Positions 54,081 through 61,646 of a DNA stretch of 64,000 nt are shown piece after piece; the first letter of the stretch is position 1, and every line of letters starts with the position of its first letter. Origin of the DNA: Vibrio bivalvicida (GTDB lineage Bacteria > Pseudomonadota > Gammaproteobacteria > Enterobacterales > Vibrionaceae); the NCBI RefSeq assembly GCF_001399455.2, contig NZ_LLEI02000043.1, forward strand, positions 124,001 through 188,000, written 5' to 3'. A program made the translations under genes and the position numbers. The notes under the pieces are model-generated. The model did not search any database and was not told the DNA's origin. It was given only the letters and a program-made list of their open reading frames with translations.

Positions 54081-55175
54081 TTAACCTTTTACTACAAAGG
54101 TTGAGGCTACAGGTTTGTGGTCACTAACGTTTTCAAATCCTTCATCTAAGACCTTAGTTTGCAAGTCTTTAAGATTCCCTGTTTTGTTAGTCAAACCAGT
54201 GTTGTCCAGTTCTCCGAAGTCAGGACGATCTCGGCCTTCTTTATGCTTGATCTTACCTGTTGAATCTAGCTGCATGTAGGTATGGCTGTTAAGAGCTTCA
54301 AACTTAAATCCATGTTTCGCTAAATGGGTATCATCGTGTGATACAGGATCATACATGGTTCCGTCGTCTAAAAGTTTTTCACGTTCATTCAAGTCACCAG
54401 TAATGAGGACTTCCTCATTGGGTTTAATTCCAGCCATGAGTTTGTTGCCTTCCAACTCACGCTTGGCTTCTTTGTTAGAATCTAGATGCGCAGATATAGC
54501 GGTAATATCTTGTCCATTGATCTCTAAGGAAGTTTTAACGCCGCCTTTATTACCAGTAATGCCTAACAAGAACTCCATATTTTTGCCTCCCCAACCGTGT
54601 CGGTATTCAGACTCTCCTTTTACTTTGACATCCGCACCATCTTTGGCAAATACAGACATAGAAGTATAGCTGACTCCTTCACCCAGACCTTTAGTCATGA
54701 CTTTCATCTTGTTCTGGCTTAGTAGGTTCATTCCTTCAAGCTCAAGATCTTTGGCAAGCAGTTTAGACTCTTGCTCTGCGAAGAGCACAACATCGTAGTC
54801 ACCAGTTTTGATTAGGTTCTGGAAATAGTTTTTTGTGTCTTCAGGCATTTTTTGGTTTGCCTGATTGTAGGTAACGGTGAGCACTTTCGCATCACCAGTT
54901 CTTCCTTTGTTGTGTAACTGTTGATTCATCTGATTAAGTTTCAAGTCATTGCTTTTTGTTGCATCAGACTTGTTGAAAAACTGGCTAAAGAAGCTTTTGC
55001 TCTCTTTCTGTTTTAGGCTGACTTCTCCATCACTATTTTTGCTAACACTATATTCTTTGCCAAAAATAGAGCCAAATTTGACTGTGTCACCTTGTTTGGC
55101 TTCATTTTTTAATCTGTGAATATCAGCAAGATCTAAGTTGCCTCTATGCTGGCTATTAATATGAATGGTTGACAT
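54081..55175 (-). CDS. Predicted type III effector, inositol-polyphosphate-5-phosphatase-like (VPA0450-like)
   Basis: A 364-residue protein. The first ~95 residues are polar, low in Cys and lack a Sec signal, as in type III secreted effectors. The rest is an endonuclease/exonuclease/phosphatase fold: AISAHLDSNKEAKRELEGNK with the conserved His (~230), ITGDLNERE (~260, matching the GDLNxR motif of 5-phosphatases), EGRDRPDFGELDN, and the C-terminal VSDHKPVAS (~351). VPA0450 of V. parahaemolyticus is a phosphoinositide 5-phosphatase effector with a dedicated chaperone gene; here too a chaperone-like gene lies directly upstream. Alternative: an intracellular nuclease/phosphatase. Confidence 0.83.
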   Translation of the reverse strand: MSTIHINSQHRGNLDLADIHRLKNEAKQGDTVKFGSIFGKEYSVSKNSDGEVSLKQKESKSFFSQFFNKSDATKSNDLKLNQMNQQLHNKGRTGDAKVLTVTYNQANQKMPEDTKNYFQNLIKTGDYDVVLFAEQESKLLAKDLELEGMNLLSQNKMKVMTKGLGEGVSYTSMSVFAKDGADVKVKGESEYRHGWGGKNMEFLLGITGNKGGVKTSLEINGQDITAISAHLDSNKEAKRELEGNKLMAGIKPNEEVLITGDLNEREKLLDDGTMYDPVSHDDTHLAKHGFKFEALNSHTYMQLDSTGKIKHKEGRDRPDFGELDNTGLTNKTGNLKDLQTKVLDEGFENVSDHKPVASTFVVKG

Positions 55176-55212
55176 GATTTTCTTCCGTTCTTGATTTAAT
55201 AATGGAAAACAA

Positions 55213-55662
55213 TTAAATGAAAATGCCTGAGTTCGGTTTTTCTATTGACTCAGTAGATGTTTCGATTTGTTCAATAAATTGATGCCATTGCTCCATTTTA
55301 TCGAGCAATTGCTGAAGTGTGCTTTGTACATAACCTTGAGGTTTGTTAGATAAGGTGATTACCTTGTAAATGCTCAATCGACGGCTATCGGACATAAGGC
55401 CAACACCAAACCCGCCTCTAAATGGTTCCAGCGCTTGTTCGCCTATAGCGACAGCTAGTTGATCTGGCATAGGGGTTGGTAGCTCAATTGGGCTAGTAAT
55501 AGAAATGTGCAGGTTGATTGTTACTTCATTCTTGAAAATGGTTAGAAAAAGAGCTTCGTCATGAATACCGCTTTCTGGTGATAACTCACACTGAAATAAT
55601 CCGTTATCGTCAAACTCAACATCATTGCCTAAAAAACTAATGCTCTCTTGGTAGATATCCAT
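55213..55662 (-). CDS. CesT-family type III secretion chaperone
   Basis: A 149-residue acidic protein. Features of the CesT/Tir-chaperone family: a short N-terminal helix, a beta-sheet core (LFQCELSP, ALFLTIFKNEVTINLHISI), and a C-terminal helix (LQQLLDKMEQWHQFIEQIE). It is upstream of the effector gene with 37 bases between them, the usual chaperone-effector arrangement. No type III apparatus genes are in the window, so the pair is an orphan effector locus. Confidence 0.82.
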   Translation of the reverse strand: MDIYQESISFLGNDVEFDDNGLFQCELSPESGIHDEALFLTIFKNEVTINLHISITSPIELPTPMPDQLAVAIGEQALEPFRGGFGVGLMSDSRRLSIYKVITLSNKPQGYVQSTLQQLLDKMEQWHQFIEQIETSTESIEKPNSGIFI

Positions 55663-55908
55663 TACCGTTCCTTTACCTCACTAATAAACTTGGTGTGTCT
55701 TTTTTAATTTGATGCGAGGAGTTTATAGTGCTTAGAGGCGAGAGGAATATTAGATATGGCTGTGATTTTTTATGATTTATATATTTAGATTGGTGGTTTA
55801 CTTGCCCACCTTCTACTGATAGACACTTGAATGGATAGTTGTTCTGACTGGAATTGTTGAAGCCCTGCGCTAGCTTTAAAGGGTTATTCGTTAAGTCTAG
55901 GAGGCAAC

Positions 55909-56289
55909 ATGCAAATGAATCCAGTTGGTTGGTTTGAAATCTATGTCGATGATATGCAGCGTGCTAAGGCGTTCTATGAAGCGGTATTTGAGACGTCTTT
56001 AGAACAACTTAATAATGAAACTAAGATGGAGGTGGATATGTGGCTGTTTCCATCTTCGATGGAGCAATATGGCGCAGCTGGCGCGTTGGCGAAAATGGAC
56101 GGTGTCTCTGCTGGTGGGAACAGTACCTTGGTCTACTTTTCTTGCCAAGATTGCTCAGTGGAGCAAGGGAGAGTAGAAAGTGCTGGTGGTAAAGTGGTTC
56201 ATCCTAAGTTCGCTATTGGTCCGCATGGTTATATCTCTATGATCGCTGACACCGAAGGTAATATGATCGGCCTTCATTCGATGGAGTAA
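55909..56289 (+). CDS. VOC-family (glyoxalase/bleomycin-resistance-like) protein
   Basis: A 126-residue single VOC-fold protein (two beta-alpha-beta-beta-beta units): VGWFEIYVDDMQRAKAFYEA then GGKVVHPKFAIGPHGYISMI. AGGAGG precedes the start. Similar small proteins are known as PhnB/YdcJ-like dioxygenase-fold members of unknown substrate. Monocistronic. Confidence 0.88.
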   Translation: MQMNPVGWFEIYVDDMQRAKAFYEAVFETSLEQLNNETKMEVDMWLFPSSMEQYGAAGALAKMDGVSAGGNSTLVYFSCQDCSVEQGRVESAGGKVVHPKFAIGPHGYISMIADTEGNMIGLHSME

Positions 56290-56312
56290 AGCAGTTTACG
56301 TATTTAGAGCAG

Positions 56313-56343
56313 AGCCCCCCAAGTTGTGTGTGGGTGGGGGGCT
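56313..56343. terminator. Terminator hairpin AGCCCCCC / GGGGGGCT
   Basis: Perfect 8-base G/C stem between the convergent VOC and aminopeptidase genes; no long T tract. Confidence 0.65.
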
Positions 56344-56349
56344 CATTGG

Positions 56350-57651
56350 CTAGATAAGTGTCGCTGCGGTTTGGTTCCCCATTGCAATCAGAGTATCTAA
56401 GATTTTTTCGCCATCAGCACGCAATCCATTGTGCTCATATTCATTGGTAATCCAAGCTTTGGCATTCGGCATCTGTGCCAGCGTTTCTCGGCTGATATCC
56501 ATCTCAACAAACATGTCATCGGCATAGACAGCGCAGCTTACTGGAACTTTATTGCTTGCTAACTGCTTCGCATCGTATAACGGTTGCCAGTCTTGTTTCG
56601 TTGCGAGTAACTCTGCGGCGGGTTTAAGTGGTAGCAAGTTCTTGTATTGATCAAACATCCAAGGGAAGACCATCTCACCAGTAAAGTAGAATGGTTTGTC
56701 TTTATCGTAGTTAAACGCTGGGTTTTTCTGACGAACTCTATGAGCACTCCAGTTTGACGCAAAGCCTTGGCAGTAGATTGATTCATGCAAAATGGCGTAG
56801 ATCGGATTAGTCTGGAAACCTTGTTCCATCAGCATGCTGCTCAAAAACTCATAGCGCAGTTCGGTTTTTCCATTAACCTCGATAAGGGCATTTTCTAGCG
56901 CGTAATAGGTTGGCAAAAAAGTATCACTCATACCAAAGTTAATTCCAATCTGCTGGAATTGCTCAACGGTAAATCGCTGTCCGTTTGGTAAGTATTCTTC
57001 GTTATCGATTAAGTGATCGGCAATCTGTTTGCACAGCTCTTGAGCTTTAGGGAACTGCTGGAAGAAAGCTTGGTTCTTCTCCATCGTTCGTTTAAACGTA
57101 GCCTGATATACATCGTCTGGGTGACGAGAAATCGACGGGACACCGCCAGTAATAAAGCTGCGAGACAAACTCTGAGGAAAAAGCGATAGATAGGTGAGTG
57201 AACAGAAACCACCGAAGCTTTGACCGAGAATTGACCACTGCTCAACCCCAAATTGCTTGCGAATAAACTCGGCATCGCGAACGATGTTGTCAGCACGAAA
57301 ACAGCTTAAATACTCCGCTTGCTCTTCAGGTGTCAGATGCGCCAGAGTTTGGTGAGAGATCACTGAACTATTGCCCGTTCCACGTTGGTCTAACAATAAA
57401 ATACGGTAATCTTGCAGCGCGCGCTTTACCCATCCGCAATTGCCATTTTGACGAGGAGAGGGAAAGCCCGGGCCACCTTGAAAATAGACTAACCAAGGCT
57501 TTGCGCTGTCACCATCTGAAACCAGTGATAATCCGCGTGCAAAAACGGTAATTTCGCCTTGCGTATCGTCTGAGTAATTTAAAGGGACTTGAAAGTAATG
57601 CGGAGTGTATTTTACTCCGGCATCAATAAATTGCTGAGCGGTATTCATCAT
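56350..57651 (-). CDS. Alpha/beta hydrolase, prolyl aminopeptidase (S33)-like
   Basis: A 433-residue S33 peptidase of the long (Aeromonas/Serratia) proline-iminopeptidase type. Oxyanion and nucleophile parts: FQGGPGFPSPRQNG, LLLDQRGTGNSSV, and ILGQSFGGFCSLTYLS with the Ser near 142; a catalytic Asp and His lie near the C terminus (CAVYADDMFVE, NEYEHNGLRADG). It should remove N-terminal proline from peptides. Start at 57651 or 57648. Confidence 0.9.
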   Translation of the reverse strand: MMNTAQQFIDAGVKYTPHYFQVPLNYSDDTQGEITVFARGLSLVSDGDSAKPWLVYFQGGPGFPSPRQNGNCGWVKRALQDYRILLLDQRGTGNSSVISHQTLAHLTPEEQAEYLSCFRADNIVRDAEFIRKQFGVEQWSILGQSFGGFCSLTYLSLFPQSLSRSFITGGVPSISRHPDDVYQATFKRTMEKNQAFFQQFPKAQELCKQIADHLIDNEEYLPNGQRFTVEQFQQIGINFGMSDTFLPTYYALENALIEVNGKTELRYEFLSSMLMEQGFQTNPIYAILHESIYCQGFASNWSAHRVRQKNPAFNYDKDKPFYFTGEMVFPWMFDQYKNLLPLKPAAELLATKQDWQPLYDAKQLASNKVPVSCAVYADDMFVEMDISRETLAQMPNAKAWITNEYEHNGLRADGEKILDTLIAMGNQTAATLI

Positions 57652-57831
57652 TGTTAGGGCCTAATACATCCGTGACGTTGAGATGCGGTATCTTATCGTG
57701 TTGCCATGCGGATACCAATGCCAGTTTGAGTTAGTGTGGGCTGAGCGATGGCAATGATAAATCTCAGTGACCTGAGTCATCTTTACCCTTATCCTATTGG
57801 CAGGCGCATATCGCAGAGCAATAACTGAGAC

Positions 57832-57866
57832 AAGGCACAGATATTCACTTCCGTGCCTTTGTTTTA
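57832..57866 (+). terminator. Plus-strand terminator without an upstream gene
   Basis: AAGGCAC (57832-57838) / GTGCCTT (57853-57859) followed by TGTTTT. There is no plus-strand gene upstream in the 180 bases before it, so it may end a small RNA or be an attenuator of the DUF2867 gene. Confidence 0.55.
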
Positions 57867-57925
57867 TCTTCGATTACCTTTAAGGTCATAAAGTAAAAGG
57901 AATACTCACCCAGTAAGGTTTTGCT

Positions 57926-58423
57926 ATGGATCTGCCCAGTCACTCTAACATTCACCCCTATTTGCAAGGGGCCTACTTCGCTGATACACACAATATCGAG
58001 TTGCCTTATAACGGTGAATCCGCACTAGAAGTCTACTTTGCGATGGTGAATAAGACGCCCCGCTGGGTCAATACGCTGATGGATTTACGTAATCGCATTG
58101 TTTCTAAACTAGGGTTGAAACACTTAGGGCGTATGGCGGATCTGGATGAAAACAAGCCGATAAGCGAGTATCGAGTTGGCGATCAAGTGGGTATATTTTC
58201 GATTGTTAGTTTAAGCGACAACGAACTGCTGGTGGAGGATTGCGATAAGCACCTCAATGTTCGGCTCTCTTTTCTTATTGTTCCTGATGGCGACACAATG
58301 ACTTTGCATGCAACAACGGTTGTCGATGTTAAGAACACGTTCGGCAAAGTGTATATGTTTTTTGTGGCCCCAGTACACAAGCTGATAGTGCCCACCTCTT
58401 TAAAAACACTCGTACCCGCTTAA
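57926..58423 (+). CDS. DUF2867-family protein
   Basis: A 165-residue protein of the DUF2867/StAR-like group: DTHNIELPYNGESALEVYFA, NTLMDLRNRIVSKLGLK, and VVDVKNTFGKVYMFFVAPVH near the C terminus. Members are predicted lipid- or hydrophobe-binding folds of unknown role, often beside SDR-type oxidoreductases. No signal peptide. Confidence 0.82.
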   Translation: MDLPSHSNIHPYLQGAYFADTHNIELPYNGESALEVYFAMVNKTPRWVNTLMDLRNRIVSKLGLKHLGRMADLDENKPISEYRVGDQVGIFSIVSLSDNELLVEDCDKHLNVRLSFLIVPDGDTMTLHATTVVDVKNTFGKVYMFFVAPVHKLIVPTSLKTLVPA

Positions 58424-58540
58424 ATCTCATTGTCGTTCGAATTATTCGAACGACAGGCTCTAATCTCCCCGCTCAATTTACTCTTCAAGGTCAGTAAACT
58501 GTCTTCATTCCTTCATGGAGCCAAACTAAGGGGAGACAGC

Positions 58541-59389
58541 ATGAGTGTAACCAGACAAGTTAATCAAGTAATCCAAGTTCATCCGACCTCAGATGGTGAT
58601 GGGGTTAAGATACAGCGCGTGGCTGGGTTTAATAATGCGCAGTTTTCTCCATTTCTAATGGTTGATGAGCTTAAGTCGGACCAACGTTCAGATTACGTTG
58701 GTGGCTTTCCACCTCATCCTCACCGTGGAATCGAAACGCTAACTTATATGCTCAAAGGTCATTTTCAACATAAAGATCATATGGGCAATGTTGGCGAGCT
58801 GAGAAGTGGCGGTGCTCAGTGGATGGCTGCTGGCCGAGGAGTTATCCATAGTGAAATGCCTATTATGGAAGAAGGTGATTTACATGGTTTCCAAATTTGG
58901 ATAAATCAACCTGCGCGAGACAAAATGAAGCCAGCTCAATATGTCGATTTTCAGCCAGAGACGATCACTGAACATAGTGACGAGCAGCTTGGTCTAGTCC
59001 GCGTACTGGCCGGAACGATCAATGCCAATGAAATGCAGCTTAAAGGTCCGTTAAGTAAGACGGGTGTTGAGCTTAGCGTGTCTGATTGGCGCGCCGAAAT
59101 TGACCAGCAAGTGAGTGTGTCAGTACCTGAGCAATTCAACATGATGATCTTAAACTATCAAGGTAAGGTTCAAGTTGGTGATTACACACTCAAGCAGGGT
59201 GAACTTGCACTGCTAAGTAAAGGTGAGCGAGTCTACTTGAAAGCGCTTGGGCAAAGTGGCGTGTTAATTTTCGCTGGCGAACCCATTGATGAGCCGGTCG
59301 TTCATTACGGCCCGTTTGTCATGAATACAATGGATGAGATAAATCAAACCATACAGGATTACAATTCTGGTGTGTTTGAAACTTATTAA
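58541..59389 (+). CDS. Pirin-family protein
   Basis: A 282-residue bicupin. Start at ATG 58541 with AAGGGGAGA just upstream. Metal-binding part FPPHPHRGIETLTYMLKGHF and the cluster SGGAQWMAAGRGVIHSEMP give the His/Glu ligands. Bacterial pirins act as quercetinase-like dioxygenases or modulate metabolic enzymes. Ends before a good terminator. Confidence 0.92.
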   Translation: MSVTRQVNQVIQVHPTSDGDGVKIQRVAGFNNAQFSPFLMVDELKSDQRSDYVGGFPPHPHRGIETLTYMLKGHFQHKDHMGNVGELRSGGAQWMAAGRGVIHSEMPIMEEGDLHGFQIWINQPARDKMKPAQYVDFQPETITEHSDEQLGLVRVLAGTINANEMQLKGPLSKTGVELSVSDWRAEIDQQVSVSVPEQFNMMILNYQGKVQVGDYTLKQGELALLSKGERVYLKALGQSGVLIFAGEPIDEPVVHYGPFVMNTMDEINQTIQDYNSGVFETY

Positions 59390-59461
59390 ACAACTTTAGG
59401 AGTTCGTCTTGAGCTTCAATTAACGCAAAGCGAACTATTCACTGCCAGTTCTTTTTGTTTT

Positions 59462-59487
59462 GCCACACCTTAGCGTGTGGCTTTTTT
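59462..59487 (+). terminator. Rho-independent terminator after pirin
   Basis: GCCACAC / GTGTGGC stem, loop of six bases, TTTTTT. Confidence 0.88.
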
Positions 59488-59566
59488 CTATCTGCGAGTC
59501 TGCAATATCGTTCAATAACTCTTACTTCTCTTTGGCTAGGCTAAATGGTTAGTGAAGGAGAACAAA

Positions 59567-60160
59567 ATGAATAGTCTAATTATTGCTATGTTGGCGTTTG
59601 CATTTGTGGGCGCCGCCACACCCGGGCCGGTGAATCTTTTGGCGACGGCCACTGCCGCTCAGAGGGGTAGTCGAGAAGCCAGTAAGTTGGTGCTAGGGGC
59701 ATCATTTGCTTATGCTTTAGTTGTGCTCATCTCTGGCAGTGTAATGCATGAGTTGGTTGAGTTTTTACCCTTGTTGGAAGCCACATTGAAGTGGATAGGC
59801 AGCGCATTTTTACTCTACCTCGCATACCAGATATTTACTGCACCTGTGGCTGAGTTACAAGGGCAAACGACGCTGACTTCAGGCTGGTGGATAGGATCGC
59901 TTACCCAATTGCTTAATCCTAAAGCTTGGTTGGTGGCGATGTCTGGAGTCAGCTTGTATGTGGTAGGACAGGGCAATACCGATTATTGGCTTTGGGTTTT
60001 TACTCTGGTGTCGTTAGTTTGTTGCTTAGTGGGTGTTGGCTTATGGGCGATGAGTGGGCGTGCTTTATCTAGTTACTTATCTCAGCCCCAAAAGCAGCGC
60101 ATTTTTAATCGAATGATGGCGATAACCTTGGCTGCTTCTGTTAGCATGATTTGGTTATAG
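59567..60160 (+). CDS. LysE/RhtB-family exporter
   Basis: A 197-residue membrane protein with about six segments. Start at ATG 59567 (GGAG at 59557-59560). Signature AATPGPVNLLATATAAQRGS and QLLNPKAWLVAMSGVSLY. Exports an amino acid or similar solute. An AraC regulator follows 33 bases later and probably controls it; the two may be one transcript. Confidence 0.9.
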   Translation: MNSLIIAMLAFAFVGAATPGPVNLLATATAAQRGSREASKLVLGASFAYALVVLISGSVMHELVEFLPLLEATLKWIGSAFLLYLAYQIFTAPVAELQGQTTLTSGWWIGSLTQLLNPKAWLVAMSGVSLYVVGQGNTDYWLWVFTLVSLVCCLVGVGLWAMSGRALSSYLSQPQKQRIFNRMMAITLAASVSMIWL

Positions 60161-60193
60161 TTTTGCAAACTTATACAGCGCAAGGAGCTGCGC

Positions 60194-61018
60194 ATGAAAA
60201 AAGATAACAGCGCGAACTTTAAGCAAAGTACGGTGTTGCCTTGGATTGAGATGAGAATCGCAAGCCAAAGCACCGCTTGTTATGCAGCGCATTCGCACGA
60301 TGAGTTTTCATTTGGGATTATTCAACAAGGCAACGCTGACTATCGTAATCACAGCTCGACGCATCATATTGGGCGCGGCGACATAGTGACGATTAATCCC
60401 GCCGATGTTCACTCTTGTAACCCGGAAGCTGGAACTTGGTCTTATAGCATGCTGTTTGTTGATACCAAACAAATGGGAGCTATTCAGCAGGAAATTCTTG
60501 GTCAATCTCATGCTGGGTATAGTGCAGACTACACACCATTTCGTCACGCATTTGAGCGCAGTGAGCCAATCAAAAATCACTATTTGACTCTGTTTAACGA
60601 TCTCCAGTCAGAAGTGAGCCAATTACAGGTGCAAACTCGACTGTATGACTTTATTGAAGCTGTTCACGTACAGAGCTCAATGGAGGTTAAACCATCCCCC
60701 TCTTCATCATTAAAAAGGGTGCAAGAAAAACTATTAGATGACGTTAGCAAAATTCATCAATTGGATCATTTAGCGCAAGAAGCACAGATGAGCCGTTACC
60801 AGCTCCTCAGAGCGTTCAAGCACTACTACGGACTCCCGCCTCATGCCTATTTGATGGATGAGAAAATCAAACGTGCTAAGGTGATGCTTAAATCCGGTCA
60901 GGAGATCGCCGAGGTGGCTCAAGAGCTTGGCTTTTCTGATCAGGCGCATTTTCAACGTCAGTTTAAAAAGAAAATTGCCGTTACCCCGAAGTTCTACCAA
61001 TCACACTTTGTTGATTGA
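60194..61018 (+). CDS. AraC-family transcriptional regulator
   Basis: A 274-residue regulator. N-terminal cupin-like effector domain (AAHSHDEFSFGIIQQGNADY) and two C-terminal helix-turn-helices: HLAQEAQMSRYQLLRAFKHY and EIAEVAQELGFSDQAHFQRQ. Part of the common LysE-AraC pairing, where the regulator responds to the exported compound. Confidence 0.92.
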   Translation: MKKDNSANFKQSTVLPWIEMRIASQSTACYAAHSHDEFSFGIIQQGNADYRNHSSTHHIGRGDIVTINPADVHSCNPEAGTWSYSMLFVDTKQMGAIQQEILGQSHAGYSADYTPFRHAFERSEPIKNHYLTLFNDLQSEVSQLQVQTRLYDFIEAVHVQSSMEVKPSPSSSLKRVQEKLLDDVSKIHQLDHLAQEAQMSRYQLLRAFKHYYGLPPHAYLMDEKIKRAKVMLKSGQEIAEVAQELGFSDQAHFQRQFKKKIAVTPKFYQSHFVD

Positions 61019-61222
61019 GTGTATGGTTTGGTGTGGCACTATGGGGGGAGTGATCAGTTTGTTGGGTAACCTCCTAGACTCCATGATCTTCTCTGTACCA
61101 ACCAAATCAATATCTTGATGACGCTCATACTCTTCGATAGGTAAGTAAGGTGTATGTAGTTTGATACGCGTCGATATGATATCTTTTGGTGTGTCAATGG
61201 GCTCATATGTGTTTGTTTCTGC
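61019..61222 (-). pseudogene. Degenerate SDR-like gene fragment (minus strand)
   Basis: A minus-strand frame reads, with no start and with a frame change near 61222, as TPYLPIEEYERHQDIDL followed by VGTEKIMESRRLPNKL. The GTEKIMES block resembles the central part of extended SDR epimerases. It is broken at both ends. Its identity is weak. Confidence 0.45.
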
Positions 61223-61364
61223 CTATTAGGCTTTGGTACCTCGCTCAAGAGTAATTTAACAATGTAATTTGAAGGTAACTTCGTGGAGCCTACCGTAAAC
61301 CAAAAAAGCGATCACTGGTTTATGCTCAGAGGCTTCAAAATCTTGTAACAGATGACGTACATGA

Positions 61365-61541
61365 ATCTGTATTGATGATGCAGTTTACGTGAAACGATTA
61401 AAATGGAGTATTCCAAAAGGGATCTACAACGTCGTTTCAGACAACCTCGGGGATGAACCCTTTGAGATTAACCACAAGAACGGCCGAAACTTCAAGGTTA
61501 TCGGCAAGGCGTTAGCGCCATTGTTTAAGAAGATTTTTTAG
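61365..61541 (+). pseudogene. C-terminal remnant of an SDR/epimerase-like gene (plus strand)
   Basis: An open frame with no start and an upstream stop at 61362 reads CIDDAVYVKRLKW, then SIPKGIYNVVSDNLGDEP, ending KALAPLFKKIF and TAG at 61539. GIYNVVSDN is typical of the C-terminal region of NAD-dependent epimerases/SDR proteins. It is followed by a terminator-like hairpin (61548-61571), so it was once the end of a real gene. Confidence 0.6.
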
Positions 61542-61547
61542 TGGGGA

Positions 61548-61571
61548 CCATCTGTGAAAGCAGGTGGTTTT
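61548..61571 (+). terminator. Terminator after the SDR remnant
   Basis: CCATCTG / CAGGTGG (one wobble pair), loop TGAAAG, then TTTT. Confidence 0.6.
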
Positions 61572-61646
61572 AATCCCGCCTCAAGTTTTATACTCCCAGC
61601 ATAACATAGCAACGTTTAAGAAAACTAAATAAAGGCTTAGCTAACA

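Noticed and set aside
61084..61248. Independent minus-strand gene of 64 codons
   Set aside because: The frame shift at ~61222 and protein-like content in the neighbouring frame fit a decayed gene rather than a small real one.
61512..61645. Integron attC site (GTTAGC ... GCTAAC about 130 bases apart)
   Set aside because: The order of core sites is opposite to attC (which runs RYYYAAC ... GTTRRRY), and the first site lies in the reading frame of the SDR remnant.
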